Source of the DNA: Orientallactaga sibirica
Lineage: Eukaryota > Chordata > Mammalia > Rodentia > Dipodidae
DNA: 64,000 nt
Assembly (NCBI GenBank): GCA_036365145.1
Contig: JAEOAD010000015.1
Span: 38,641,501-38,705,500, forward strand
Reading direction: 5' to 3'
In this document: positions 47,361 to 60,190 of the stretch, piece by piece
Numbering within the stretch: the stretch's first letter is position 1
Layout of the letters: each line of letters begins with the position of its first letter
The notes under the pieces: model-generated
What the model saw: only the letters and a program-made list of their open reading frames with translations
What the model was told of the DNA's origin: nothing
Databases searched by the model: none
Made by a program: the position numbers and the translations under genes

Positions 47361-48471
47361 TGAAAAGTTAACAGTGAATCACCACTCCACCCTGAGACCA
47401 GGAGTGCAGGGCGTGGGTCTTTGCTCCTTGACCCCCGCACTAGACAGATTACAGCACTCATCCCTTAGCGTGCCTGCTTTGCTTTCTGGGAACTAGCTGA
47501 AGACAAGTCTACAGAAAACTCTTCTGAGTTCATTCATTCACAAGAATAAAAATGTCACATGTGGTCAATTCCTAGAACCTCCTTTTTGTATCCCTTTCTA
47601 ATGGGGTCTGTTAAATCAAATCTTTGTGAACTTAGTAAAGATACAGGACTTCACAAACCACCACCCAGTGCCAAAACAGTGATGCAATATTATAATGAAG
47701 CAATCAACTACTGGATACTCAACAGCTTGCACCCTGTGTCAGGTTTCTTGAAGTCTCTGGGCTCCAGTGGTGCCCTCCCTACAGAAATAGTTCCATATGC
47801 ATCATAGCTTGCAAACAGAAATTTCTGTTAAGGTGAGATGTATGCAGCAAGGTAAGGGAGACTTTTGAGACCAGCTACTGAACCTAGCCTCTTTCTCTTG
47901 CACTTCATGAACTGAATCTAATCAGATTTTCATCTGTAGGTGGCAGCACTCACCCCTTTCACTCCCCAAGGGGGAATCTTGATTTTTACTTGGGAACAAG
48001 TGCTTCTCTCAAGAGGGTAAGGTGCAAGGATGGAATGAGACACGCTAGCTTCAGAACAAATATCATCACATGTTTAAATTAAAATGGGACAAATGTGAAT
48101 TCCTCAAATAGCTGAAGCCTCACTTTGCTTGGAAAATAGCCTTTCAAGAATCTAGCGAGATACCACAAAATTCCAAATATTTTCCAAGGAACCATTGCAG
48201 AGTCCACAATTTCAGCATCCACAGACTCAAGCTTCGGCAGTGTTGAGCAGGAGAGGCAGACAGAGAACCCCAAAGACTGCAAACTTTTCCTCAACCTGTT
48301 TTGCATCATTGTCCCATCTCAGAGTTGGCATATGCCAGACTTACATGTGTTACTGCTCATTCTGTGTCAGGGACACTGACAAAGTGGCAGTCTGCATCAT
48401 GTCATCCTCTTCTCCTGATAAGCACTCTGTCACCCAACTACCATGAGAAGCACAGGATCAAGAGTTTAGCT
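47361..48471. other. Unique DNA, no feature recognised
   Basis: Non-coding by eye. TCCCCAAGGGGGAATCTTG at 47967 is a small GC palindrome. Confidence 0.45.
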
Positions 48472-48705
48472 CTGGGCTGAGGAGGTAGCTCACACTCGAT
48501 TCCAGTGCTTGACCAACATGCAGGACTCCCTGGGTTCAATCGCTGGCACTGCACAAACCAGGTGTGGTGGTGCACACTTGCAATCTCAGCACTATGGAGG
48601 TGGAGGCAAAAGGATCAGAAGTTCAAGGTCATTCTCAGCCATATAGAAAGTCCAAAGTTCAAGTCCAGCCTGGGCTACAAAAGACCCTGTCAAAAATAAA
48701 AGGGA
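48472..48705 (+). repeat. B4-type SINE (ID head plus B1 body)
   Basis: CTCTGGGCTGAGGAGGTAGC and GGGTTCAATCGCTGGCACTG form the ID-like head. AGGTGTGGTGGTGCACACTT, CAATCTCAGCACTATGGAGG and GCTACAAAAGACCCTGTC form the B1-like body with a GAAA-like tail. Confidence 0.82.
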
Positions 48706-48754
48706 AGGAAAGAAGGAAAAGAGAAGAAAATGAATGAAGAGAAAAAGCCTAATT

Positions 48755-48880
48755 TCCAGAAGGGTATGATAGCACAAATCTCAGCACTGGAAAGACAAGG
48801 ACAGGAGGAGCAGATTCAAAGTCATCCTCAGCTACAGAGGGTATTTGAGGCCAACTTGAGATATATGAGCACCTGTCTCA
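48755..48880 (+). repeat. Old B1 fragment
   Basis: AGAAGGGTATGATAGCACAA, ATCTCAGCACTGGAAAG, GCTACAGAGGGTATTTGAGG and CACCTGTCTCAAAAAATGG: B1 order, strongly diverged, with a GAAA-rich tail to 48930. Confidence 0.72.
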
Positions 48881-49181
48881 AAAAATGGAAAGAAAGAAAG
48901 AAAGAGAGAGAGAGCCAGAAAGAAAAAAGAAAAAAGAAGTTAGCTTCATAGAATAGCCAACCAGTACCTTGCATAATGTGAAACTGAAGAAGAGGTAAAA
49001 GCTCTCAGTCAAGGTCATGTGGCTGAGGTCACAGGATGGGGTTGGAGCCTGGTCTCCTGCTGTTCACTAAGGAGAGTTTACAGAAGCAGTATTCCAGGAT
49101 GAAATGGGGGGTCAGTTTGAAACTCACATCTAACAATCCTTTTGGATAGTACATCCCCCTCTTTAAGAAAGTCTTAGGGAT

Positions 49182-49307
49182 TGGCTGGAAAGAAGGCTTG
49201 GTACTTAAAGGCACTTGGCTGTAGAGCCTGCTTGCCTAAGTTCAATTCCCCAACCACCCACTTAAAGCTGAATGAGCATCTATGTACAGCAGCAGGAGAC
49301 CCTGGTG

Positions 49308-49369
<62 letters not shown>
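49182..49369 (+). repeat. Old Dip-like SINE ending in (CA)n
   Basis: TTGGCTGGAAAGAAGGCTTG head, GTTCAATTCCCCAACCACCC and CTGAATGAGCATCTATGTAC, then about 29 CA units at 49311-49369 where the CT tail usually stands. Confidence 0.8.
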
Positions 49370-49371
<2 letters not shown>

Positions 49372-50929
49372 AGTAAACAATTTAAAAGAAAATCTTGGGG
49401 AGGCAGAGAGTGAAGAATGCTTTGAAACTGGTGCCAGTGTTGTACTAAACAAGCCATGTCTCCTCAAGCCAGTCCCTTAATCTTTCCCAGCATCCCCCAG
49501 GTGGTGGACAGTATCTGTGAGATGGTGATGGGAAAAATGCTTTTGAAAGTCTGAAAGCTCTCTTGCAAGTATTATTATTATTAATTATTATTATTACTAT
49601 CATCCTCATCATCTTTTATGGTTATTAATGACCTGTTACCTGCTAGGGATCTGTCATCTAAGAATTTATATAATCCCTTCCTGGACCTGTTTATATTTCC
49701 AGTCAGTAGCACCTCCCTGGCTTTTGATACTCAATCCAGTCCAGGGAGAAGCAGTCCTCAGGGCCCCCAGATTGTGTTTGTAAGGCCTTTCTCAGTTTCT
49801 TTTGTGGGTGCCATCACAGCCAGGGAACTCTCTGCAATATAATATGGCTCCCCTCCCTTTAGGCCCTCAGGTCTGTACTAGGGAGGAAGGTAGAGACTTT
49901 CCATTCTCTATCTATCACCTCCAAGCGTAGAAGACCTGGTTAGGTAGGGGCATAAGACCGCCCCCCCAGAACAGGGTCCACTGTTTCTCAAGGGCACCCA
50001 AGGTCCATGGCACCATTTATTCAAGCCCAGTGTGTTCACGTGAGAAGAAAAGGACCAGGAACCCTTTCTCATATGTATTACACAAGCCAAAAGCATGAAT
50101 AGAATGCAATCCATGCAGTCAACCTTGAGACCTGCTCTGATCTGTACTCTGCAGCTTCTACGTCCCATTAGCACAGTGATATTCCTGCCTTCAAGAAATT
50201 CACTGTCAGGTAAGTGAGGCCAGAGTATAAACAAATATCATGTAAGATAACGTTAGCTAAAGACCTGAATAGAGAATTTGTGAAAAGCTGAAATTTAGGG
50301 AAGGACATAATTATCCCTTCCCAGAACCATCTGGAAAGTAGAAGCATTTAAGTGGGTGCTAACAGGTGGAGAAGAGTTTGGTAGGCAGCGAAGGTGTGAA
50401 CAACAGGGAAGAATTTCTGGAGTACACTGAGCATGAGCTAACGTGGATGGCCACATAAATGTTGAGGGAATAAAGATGCTCCAGCCCAAGGACAGAGGAG
50501 AGACTGAGACCTAGGGTCTACCAGCAGGTGAGAATGGCTGGGTGCCTGGTTCTGCCCATCTCAGACACTGACCCACACCCCCATTTTCCTGCTCTTCAGG
50601 AAAAAGCCTGCTGACCATTGAAAGTTTGAAGGCTCGAGAGAACTCAGTGATTCCCTTAGGCAAGGCCTTGGATTTCTGCTGTGTGAAGGCTGGAGCAGGT
50701 CTATTTCTACCCTCAGACCAGCTTGGCTAGTTTTCAACTACTCAGAACACCAGTTGAAAAGGGGCTTCTCATATGTAGCCCACTTCTTCAATTCTCATTT
50801 CATTTCAGGTTGAATAAAGCAGAAAAGATCCCTTCTTCACAGTCAGGAGTGAATCCCAGAACTTGGTCCCTCTCTCCCCACCCCACTCATGTGACAGGGT
50901 AAATCAGCCCACCCAGGCCAGCTGGAGGA
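49370..50929. other. Unique DNA, no feature recognised
   Basis: A TTATTA-rich patch lies at 49571-49600. 50180-50260 has L2 flavour. No gene seen. Confidence 0.4.
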
Positions 50930-51510
50930 GGGCTCTAGGCAAATTCAGGGTGATTGTAACAGTAGCATTTGCTGGCAAATTATACTCCGTGCGCTAATTA
51001 GGAAGGGATTGGGGCCCTCAGTCTTAATTAATATCTAGTCCCTAACAACTTAATCCTGGGTGAAATCATAGCAGGGATCTCATCCGAATGCTGAAATTCT
51101 TTCCTCCAACAAATCACCTATATAAATACATATATTTTAATAGCAGCAATTATAAAGTTCTCTGCCAACTTCTGGGGCTGTTTAACATTCCTGGATTCAG
51201 GCCACAGTTTTTTCCTCAGTCTCCTCCCTCGCCACAACCCGAGGCCTAATGAATAGTCACTCGGGCAGCTCTGCATGCCATGTAACCAATATCTCCTACC
51301 CAATGGGTCTTCACGGGGAGTTAATAAGCAGTCTGGGAGGACAGCCTGAGGAGGTCCACAAACCTAATCGTTAACTGTGGGGCCTAATCAGCATCTGCTT
51401 CCCACCCAAAGTCCCCCACAGCTACACAGCCTGCTCCCCCAGTAATGGATGGAAAATCGGTGATTTCCTGACAGTTAGCAACCAATTTTCCACCAATTAG
51501 CTGAGAGATG
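50930..51510. promoter_or_regulatory. Repeat-free block dense in homeodomain-type TAAT sites (candidate conserved enhancer)
   Basis: About 580 bases with no SINE, LINE or simple repeat. It holds at least six TAAT/ATTA contexts, including CGCTAATTAGG (50993), CTTAATTAATAT (51023), GCCTAATGAATAG (51244), ACCTAATCGTTAACT (51362), GCCTAATCAGC (51382) and CCAATTAGCTGA (51493). GC content is mixed, unlike AT-rich junk. The dense, varied motifs with no decay marks resemble vertebrate conserved non-coding elements. Conservation itself cannot be seen from one sequence. Confidence 0.35.
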
Positions 51511-51768
51511 GTGGTCTCTGGAGGGAAGGGGATGGCTCCACCACAAGGAACTGGGCTAGAAGAGAGCGCAGTCTAGCAGAGCCAAGACCCAAGCCTGGTG
51601 GGAGTGGGGGAGGCTGGCATGGGATCTCCCCCACCTGCTCTTCTCCCCCAGGTATCCTTGGCCAGCTTCCCTGAGGAGTTTCTCAGGATGAGGACTATGA
51701 TGACTATAATGGCACCTCTTCCAAGCTCTTCTCAGTGATCTCAGTAATGGCAACGTATCTATCTATCA

Positions 51769-51769
<1 letters not shown>

Positions 51770-51819
<50 letters not shown>
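51770..51819. repeat. (TA)n microsatellite
   Basis: About 25 TA units after an ATCTATC run; able to unpair or form a cruciform. Confidence 0.97.
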
Positions 51820-51821
<2 letters not shown>

Positions 51822-51934
51822 GTCTTTTACAGGGCCAACCTGACAAGGGCTGTCTCTGCTGGCTCTCTCCAGTGCCAGGACAGTCATTAAACGTCTCCAA
51901 AGCCATTAGTGTGCTGATATAATTAGACCATAAG

Positions 51935-52140
51935 CTCTGGAATTGGACTGTTGCACCTTAAAAGTCCTGAATATATCACTTCTTAGCTGTGTGTGATATC
52001 TTGTGGAAAGTTCCTAACTTCTTTGGGCCTCAGTTTTCTCATTTGTAAAATGGGGACAGTAATGCCTCCTAGATTAAATGTAAGCAAAGCGTTTCATCCT
52101 TCATGAAGCAATGCTCAATAAATAAGCATCATTATTGTCA
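51935..52140 (+). repeat. MIR SINE
   Basis: Clear MIR: AAGCTCTGGAATTGGACTG, CACTTCTTAGCTGTGTGTGA, GGGCCTCAGTTTTCTCATTT, GTAAAATGGGGACAGTAATG, then CAATGCTCAATAAATAAGC. It is the best ancient SINE in the window. Confidence 0.88.
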
Positions 52141-53540
52141 CAATGAAGGACATTGTCAATAGTCAGTACTAATAAGAAATGTGTCAAGGAAAAGGTCATA
52201 ATTCTCTCATTGCCATTTCCTTTGACGGTCCTATGGTTTGCATGGTTAGTATGGTCATCTCCCATCTCGCCTCACGTCCCTCCAGCTCATCCCTCACGCC
52301 ATTGCCAAGAAATACTTTTTGAGATGGGAACAATATATAAACCTGTGCACGTATCAGGTGCACTGGATGGCTCTCTGCGTGTTCTCTCCTGACGCTGGGT
52401 CACAGTGCAGTAGCCCAAGGAGGTAACAAAGTATGTTGTTGACATGTGTTGGAGTCATGAGAGAGAAGAGTCATCCTCAACATCATGTGGCATTTTTGGA
52501 ACTTGATTGTACCCTATATGTGCTCACAACTGGCCATTCTCATCTGGTGTTTGTAACTGAAGGAAAGAGTTCCTTTCCCCAAGGAGCTCAGTCTATGGGG
52601 CAAAGATAACAATGGTTCTGACTAGATCTTGGCCCTTATAGGCCTCTCAACAGGGTCTCTTAGCTCAGTCGGAGGGGGAGGGAGGTAACAACGATGAGTT
52701 TTCAATTAGCAGTTATTCTATGCCAACCACTCTGCTGAGAAACTTTACATGGATTATCTAAGGGAATCATCTAATTTGGACTTCAGAAGAGTTTTAGGAG
52801 TAAGGTGAATGTATAATTTAGTATACAATCTGAGACTCTCCTGAAATTAATAGGACACTATTAATAGCTATACAGAAATAATACACATAAACCAGAAGCA
52901 CCCCAGGCAAGCCAAGATGGACAAAGCCCTATCTAGACAATAAGTGCCTTTATTTTAAAGGTAAAGGTGGGGAGCTATTGGGAAGTAAAGAATTCCTCTT
53001 GAATTTTCTCCATTCCTAACAGCAGAGCTTCAAACCAGGCTCTCTGACTCCAATCATATGAGCAAACTGTTGTAAGATGCAAGGTGAATCTGTGAAAAGG
53101 GAGAGGACTCCAGGCTGGAAGTTGAAGCCAGAAGAGGGGGCGCCAAAGGGCAAGGAAGGGTGGTCAGGAGAGAGACTTGAGCTAATGGCAGCTAGGAAGT
53201 CTTAGGAGAGATAAAGAAAGGATGCTGGAGGGACACAGGTGCCCAGAGGTCAAATGACAAAGAGTCTTGAACCTCGGGCTGCAGAAAACTTGAAGGATTT
53301 GGCCCCATTTTCTTATGCTGGGCACATGATCACCCCACAGCCCCAGAAGTTTCAGACGCTTAACTGTGCAGGACAGTCCTTTTCCCAAAGCAGACTGGAA
53401 ACCCCTTCATCACAAGAATGAGGGCACTGTGGGGCTCTAGGAGCCCTTTCAGTGGCTTGGTGACCTCTCTGGATTTGGTTCATAGCCTGACCACAGATAC
53501 ATGGTGGAGCTGGGCTTGGTCAATGGCATCTCCTTTAGAC

Positions 53541-53830
53541 TTTTTTCTCTTTTTTTTTTTATTGACAACTTCTATACTTTCAGACAATAAACCATGATAT
53601 GTCCCTCTCCTCCCCCATTCCCCTTCAGAACTCCACTCTCCATCATATCCCCTCCCTCTCTCCATTAGTCTTTTATTTTAATGTCATCATCTTTTTTTCC
53701 TATTATGACGGTTTTGTGAGGGTATTGCTAGGCACTGCAAGGTCATGGCTATTGAGGCCAATTTCTATCTGGACAGTTGCATTGTAAGGAGTCGTACCCT
53801 TCCTTTGCTCTTACATTCTTTTCAACACTT
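53541..53830 (-). mobile_element. LINE-1 3' end, minus strand (same family as copy 1)
   Basis: Reverse complement of the copy 1 3' UTR end. A T run, then TTGACAACTTCTATA, CTCCACTCTCCATCATATCC, TCATCATCTTTTTTTCCTAT and ACTGCAAGGTCATGGCTATT match 8230-8430 in reverse. It is 5'-truncated. Confidence 0.88.
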
Positions 53831-56404
53831 CTTCTGCTTTTATACACCTCGCTCCCTAGTGCCTACATCTGCCAGGCCCTACTGCCAGTTCTTCCACCTT
53901 CACTCTGTCTGACATAGAACATCATCTTCATCTCCTCCTTTCCAGAGACCAGTGGACGGGATACTGCTGCCCTAAGAAACTGCCAGTGGAATGAGGCCCA
54001 GACACGTGATGTGACAACTCAGAGAGGTCCTGGACTCCAAGCATCTGACAGGCTCAGACTCTGGGCAGGTGGCATTGCAGCTGAGGCTCCTTGCAGAAGG
54101 GGCTCCGTGCCATCAAGGACCACCCATCAGGAATCCTCACATATAGCCCATAGGCCTCCATGTCCAGCCCTACCTACCTCCCCAATATGACTTTTCTGCA
54201 GGTCTTCACAACCATCTCTGTATAGTCACTTATCCATCAAGGCAGAGAGTGGCCATCTCACCCTTATCCTGTGTTTGGTGCCAAGAAACCACTGCCCATT
54301 GTCCAGCATTGCTGTGCAACCTCAGCTGTCCCTCAAGACCCTGTTGTCTGAAACACTTCACAACCCAGAATCATGGAGCCCCCAGACCACCCTCCTCTTT
54401 CCTCTCTCCAATCCCTGCCTCCGGCTGGAGCTCCTCCAGAAACAGGGTGGAGTGTGAGAGTGTACTGTGCCTTTCTCCACTCTCTCTTTCCTGTGGATGC
54501 CTGAGGAAGGCAGCCTCTCAGAAAGCCCCCATAATCACCAACCTTCCTGGTTCTTATATCACTGGGCCTATATTTTCCCTATGGAATCATCCATTCCTCT
54601 GCCCTTACCTGCTGTTAGTCCCTAGGACAGCAGTGTATATTAGGGGAAAAGCCCCTTCCCTGGTTTAGAGGCAGCCCCTCTAATTGTTGCTAATTATTAT
54701 CTGAGTTCATAACTCCATGATCTTGGGGCTATTTTAACTTAGAGATTCAAAACTGCCAGTGTTTTATTATTCTCTGACTCAAGAACATGAGATGCTTAGA
54801 ACTGTAAAATTTTCTAAGATATGATCATCCCTGTGCAGTTCTTAGCACATTCTTAATTTCCACATGTTTATATCATGTACCTCTTAGTGGAACTTGCAAG
54901 CCATATATTGTGATCATCCCTGTTATTTAGATGAAGACACTGAGGCACAGAACAGAGAAGTGGCTTTTGTGAACTCACACACGTAGTGCCTAGCAGTCCC
55001 ATAGCCAAAATTTTCCTGTGCTAAAGTGACTGTGCCCAAGAGGGTAGAGGCACCTGGGTGACCAAAGACTATGTTGTCTTTAAATCTTTCTGAGATTTTC
55101 ATTCAATCAGACACACTGCTGTTGACTGAGGAACCTTGGTTTTTCTTTCTTCTTGCCACCTTTCCAGGGCGTGTGCCCTCTTTAGCCTCGGGTCTTGAAT
55201 TTCCTGGGCAAAGCCAGCCACATTCTTTGGGCTGGAGTCCAAGTTTATTTAAGGAGAGGAAAATATTATTATGGCAATTACAATAGCTTCAAAACCAGAG
55301 TGGCACGGTATCCATGCAGGACCACAAGAATGCTCCTCAATTTCAGAACTTCCTGTTGGGAGCCTTTCAAGTCATGCCTGAAGCTGGAAGGCATAGGACA
55401 GAAGGGCAGGCAGGAGCAAGGCCTAGTAACCAGGTAACATTGCCTCTTCCTTGGTCACCCTGCCCTCAGAGCCCATAGAGGTGACCGTAGAGACCCCTCC
55501 CTGATTCTTCATACCTTGCAGTCCTAAATAAGACAGTTGGCTCAGTTTCCCTTGTCAAAAGTGGAGCTGTGGGTGACTAGAAGGTTTATGCTTGCGTACA
55601 CAAAATGTATTTATTCATGAGCGGCAGAGGTCTGGGATTCATCGTCCCCCATTAGCACCCTCACCCTTAGTCACGTAGGAAGGAGTGCATTGTTCAGACT
55701 CTCCCCATACCCACGGTAGAGGTCTGGATGTGGATATCTGATGAGGAGAGAGCAGAAAGAGCAAAAGAACTCCTTTCTTTATCTCCTAAGGCTACGAAGG
55801 AGAAAGCCTTGGTCTTCGCTATTCTTTTTAAGGAAGAAGGAAAAAAAAAACCCATTAAAGTAAAATTCCTAGGGCCAGGAACAGCCAGGAGTCTGGCTCA
55901 CATCTCCTGCTGGGTAATTATCTGGCATTTAGCACCCCTCTTCCGAGCACTTACAATTAGCAGGGAAATGAGGATGTAGTCATCCTACCTCCCATCTTCT
56001 CTCTGCTGCCCAGAGGCTGGGGAGAGGCTTAGAAAAGGAGATGAGGACCGCCAGCAGAATGGAGACTAGACATCAGAAATGACTGAGCTCACGGGAGAGC
56101 CACAGAGGGTCCTCTGGGAGACTGTCTGCCTTCTCCAGCCACTGCCACCTCTCCTCCATGAATTCCTGGAGTCTGTGCACTCAGGACCGTGCCTCTTCCT
56201 AGAGGGTGCTCTTCTGCCTGCCTTTGGTTAATCAGCGTGTTCTCAGATCTCACTGCCTTTACCCACATCATTCCAGATTCTTCTTTCATGCCTGCCTCTG
56301 CTGGGCCCTGAAGGCAGAGACAAGGCAGAGCCACCTGGAATTGCAGGGGCTCCCAGGAAAGAGACGATAAATGTAGATGGGCACATATACAGTCAAAAGT
56401 GACA
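53831..56404. other. Unique DNA
   Basis: 54280-54430 and 54890-55010 have L2/MIR-like phrases (GATGAAGACACTGAGGCACA). 55900-55970 contains GGTAATTATCTGGCATTTAG and ACAATTAGCAGGGAAATGAG, a small TAAT-site cluster. The 139-codon frame at 54249-54668 shows no domain. Confidence 0.4.
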
Positions 56405-56745
56405 AGAAAAGGCTGGGGAATATGGTGCAGTTTGTAAACATGAGGAGCTGAGTTTCATCCCCAGGAACCACATAAAATGCCAGGTATGATGGCACTTGCC
56501 TATAACCCAAACACTGGGGAGGCAGAGACAAGAAAATCCCAGGAGACCCGACCAGTCAATCTAGCCTAATTGGTGAGCTCCAAACCAACGAGAGACTGTC
56601 TCAAAGGATGTAGACAGAGTTCCTGAGAAGAACAGTTAATGTCCTCTGGGCTCCGCATGCATGCGCACACACACACACAAACATACACCAACACAGGTAT
56701 GCGCACCCACACATGTAACCATGCACACACATATGCAAAAGAAGC
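56405..56745 (+). repeat. B4-type SINE
   Basis: GGCTGGGGAATATGGTGCAG head, ATGCCAGGTATGATGGCACT, GGAGGCAGAGACAAGAAAAT, then the hallmark CTAGCCTAATTGGTGAGCTC and GTCCTCTGGGCTCCGCATGC before a CACA-rich end. Confidence 0.9.
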
Positions 56746-56756
56746 GATAGGAAGAA

Positions 56757-56914
56757 GCCGGGCATGGGGGCGCATGCCTTTAATCCCAGCACTCGGGAGG
56801 CAGAGGTAGGTGGATTGCTGTGAGTTCGAGGCCACCCTGAGACTACAGAGTGAATTCCAGGTCAGCCTGAGCTATAGTGAGACCCTACTTTGAAAAACCA
56901 TAAAAAAAAAAAAA
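56757..56914 (+). repeat. B1 SINE, little diverged
   Basis: GCCGGGCATGGGGGCGCATG, TAATCCCAGCACTCGGGAGG, GAGTTCGAGGCCACCCTGAG, CTATAGTGAGACCCTACTTT and an A tail. Confidence 0.96.
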
Positions 56915-59639
56915 GCAATGGAGATGAATGAAACAAGACTAGCTACTTAGTTGAGAGGAGCCTACTGAAAGCAAAAACTGAAAGGTGTAACGTGAGTCTT
57001 GACAGTTAAGGAAGACTTCCTAGAAGAAGCAGTATTTGAATTGATCTGCTTCAAGGGGTCAGTATTGTCTAATAGGAAAGTGATTATCTGGCCAGTTTTC
57101 TTATCCTTCACGTAGCACCTACTCTATGTCTTTTCAAGGAAAACTTGCCTATCACCCTCAACTTGGCTGGACCCTCTGGGCTCTCAAAGGCAACTAACTC
57201 CCTACCTTCCCAGCCCTATTCATTGTGTTAAAAGGCTCTGGTCAGCACTCTCCCTCTTGCACTAGCTCATGTGGTTCCTAAGATCAGAGTCTGTGTTTTC
57301 TTGTCAGCATGCTGAGTGCTGCAGAAGGCATGGGCAAGGTGCTCAGCAGGCAGCTAGAATGAATAAGGTAACCCTCAGGAAGCATTGGCTTGGCTCTTCA
57401 AGGTTGGAAGGTTAAGATAAGATCAGAAAGGTCCATCAATGACAGGCTAAGGGGGAAAAAAGGCTACTCTGCAGGAAGGTATAAACTTTTTCAGATCAAT
57501 TCTGCTGTGTGATGGAAGGTGAGCCAGGGACAAATATCAGGAAAAGCACAAGTAAATTTGGCAGAAAGACAGAAAGTATAACCATGCTCCCAGCAGAAGG
57601 TTAGGATGGTCTGGACCAGTCACCATGACGATGGGGACAGAAGAAGAATTGGAGAGCTTCGAGGCCCCAACCACCCTGGTGGCAACAATGCTGGGTCACC
57701 AACCAGCTATTCCAATTATTCATAGAAATCAATTTCACTTCACAGAGGCTTAGATAAAACTAATGTTGTCAGCCAACAGTAATGGATGAGAAGCTTAGAG
57801 TAAGGAGATAAGAAAGGGCCCAGTGAGTGGGGGTGATGGGGTGGGGCATTGCAGGCAGGGGAGGCGGAGTAAGAGGTTATCAAAACATCCCTCCAAATAG
57901 CAGAGGCTGAACGCCAGCCTGCTCAGCTACAATCTACACGCTGAGGGACAAGCAGGCCTGTCCCCAGGCCTGCACATTTAGGCCCAGATGGAGCAGTCCT
58001 TGGGTCTTGCTCACAGCAGCAGGGAGAACTGGATGCTTGCTGTCCTGACACTATACTAAGGCCTTTGCCTCCTGCAGGAAGTGGAGGCACAAAGGACAAA
58101 TCCATGGAGCAGGCAAGGTGCCTCTGAGGCCCTTTCCAGCCCTTTCTGGGACTCTACATGCATGAATCACTACAGTGGTAATTTTTTTGTGTTGCATCAG
58201 GAAAAGAATGATGCATTTGCAGCTCCCTGAGCAGCAGCTGAGGGAGACAAAACACTGCATGCGTGGTGTCACCAGAGCAGGGTCAAAAAGGCTGGGTCCC
58301 CACCACACCTGCTGGGAGGGATCCACAGCAGCTTGTCCTAATGAGACATCAAAGAATAGGGACGTAGGAGACAAGGCTTGTCCAGGAGAAGGGAATGGTG
58401 AGAGGCATGTGAGATCAGGAGAGGAAGGCTGGGATGCCAGGTCAGCTATGGAGTGGGGGATCAGAGATTAGTCCCAATGACAACGCATTGCTGCATGTCA
58501 TGTGACCACCATGCAGGGTGCCGTCTTAGGTGACTCATGTGAATTAACCAGTATCCTCTTCACTACCACTCTCACATTGTACACTTGCCAAAGTCACAGC
58601 CTGAGAAGACGTGGTCAGAACTTGGCCCCAGGCAGATCACTACAGTGAGAAGGTCCACTTGCAGAGGGCTTGCACTGCACTGGCATCTGGGCAAGCACCC
58701 ACCAAAGTGCAGTATTGTTCAAGCCTGGAGTGCTCTCAGCTCCGCCGTGTAAAGGAGAAGCTGAAGCTTAAAGAAGTTGCTTGTCCACAATTATATATCA
58801 GAGAAGTGACAGGGCTAGCCGGTGAACCCACACCTTTCAAGGTCATTTCAGGGTCCTCCTTGTTTAAAATGTCCATGCTGCAGCAGCCACAGGGGAGGGC
58901 AGAATAGAGGCCAGCCTCACCTCACCCCACCCGGCTCAGACAGCTTCTCCTCACAAGTGTGGGTAGAGGCAGCCAGAGGTTGGCCTGAGAGGCCCCATCT
59001 GCAGACACTCAGGCCTGGGAGGAGATAGTGCTTTTTATCTCTGCAGAGAGTTCAAGAGTTTATTCCCACCCAGGGCAATGAAGAGCCTGGTGCCCATTCT
59101 TGGAGGGTGTCCAGCGACAACAGATGTGGGCACTTCCTCCCCTTACTCTTCTGCACGTGCTCCTCTCCACACCCTACTGTCACCAAAGGCCAGCAGGAAA
59201 CATCTTGGATGGAGCCCTCCTACACAGGCACTGGGGCGAGTGGAAAATAACCAGCTTGAGCTTAGAGGCCTGACCAGCAAAACAACATAGCTGGTAGGAA
59301 TATCACAGCTGTCCTTTCTAGCTGTGTGGCTTCAGATGTGGTGCTTCACCTCTTCAAACCTGTTTAAGCTGCATTCTGATTCCTGCCTTGGAGAGTAGCT
59401 GTCAGGGTTAAGACAAAAAAGATCAGATATTCAGTGTCTCAGCCCTGGGTCTGGCCTCCAGCTGGGACATGAAATGACCTTTCTTTGTGTACATGTATCA
59501 CATGAATTTGACTCCAGTGAATGAAACAAACTCCACTGAAGCCCCCCAAAATAGAGCAAGTGAGCTCACCTCCCCCTATCCCCCAGTATTCCCTGGTGCT
59601 CCCTACTCCCTGTAAAAGTAGTATTCAATGTTTGCCTCT
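56915..59639. other. Unique DNA with possible conserved patches and MIR traces
   Basis: 57700-57790 (CCAATTATTCATAGAAATCA, CAGTAATGGATGAGAAGC) and 58160-58290 (AAAGAATGATGCATTTGCAG, AGCAGCAGCTGAGGGAG) read as undecayed motif-rich DNA. 58500-58800 and 59310-59430 have MIR/L2 wording. No gene seen. Confidence 0.4.
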
Positions 59640-59975
59640 TAGAAGCCAGCGCTGGCCTCCAGGCCCCAGGTGACTCATTGCCCCTGAACAAAGCAGGCCC
59701 TATCTTCACCCTCGCGTGCATCCTTCAAGGCCCAGATCATCTTCTGCCTCCTCCCCAAATCCGCCTCCAGATCCCCAAGGGAGAATGAATCACTTGCTCC
59801 ACTGTGCTCCCGCAGCTCTGAGCTCATCCTGCTTCCTATGGGCACTGATTCGTGGATCTGCCTCCCCAGAAGACCTTGAACTCCCGCAGGGCAGTGAGGG
59901 GTACCCTCATCTTCTTTTTAAATGCCTGGCACAAACTTGCAAATGTTTACTAATCAGTGAATGAATTAATCCAAC
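59640..59975 (+). mobile_element. LINE-2 3' region
   Basis: TCCTTCAAGGCCCAGATCAT, CTGCCTCCTCCCCAAATCC, CTCCCGCAGGGCAGTGAGGG, AAATGCCTGGCACAAACTTG and TGTTTACTAATCAGTGAATG keep the L2 order from feed-back to end phrase. Frames inside it are not genes. Confidence 0.78.
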
Positions 59976-60189
59976 AGAATATCCATGAATGGGAGCATCG
60001 TATTCTAATGCTCACCTAGTACAAATGTCTTCTTTTAAAAATGCAGAGGACTGGGTACCAGGGGAGGATTGGGGCAGGGCGTCAAGATGGATAGGACCAA
60101 AGGACAGGACCATGGCAAAACGATGAGCTGCAGAGGGGGCTCTGGAATGTGGGCCTTTAATGCAGGATGGCACTTTTTTTGGTTCCTAA

Positions 60190-60190
<1 letters not shown>

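Larger units (their letters stand above)
51511..53540. other. Unique DNA with MIR and (TA)n
   Basis: Apart from the MIR and TA repeat listed separately, I see only decayed L2/MIR wording at 52690-52800 (TATTCTATGCCAACCACTCT). No gene seen. Confidence 0.4.

Noticed and set aside
54249..54668. 139-codon plus-strand frame
   Set aside because: No recognisable domain, no splice context, Pro/Ser/Leu-rich reading of CT-rich DNA.
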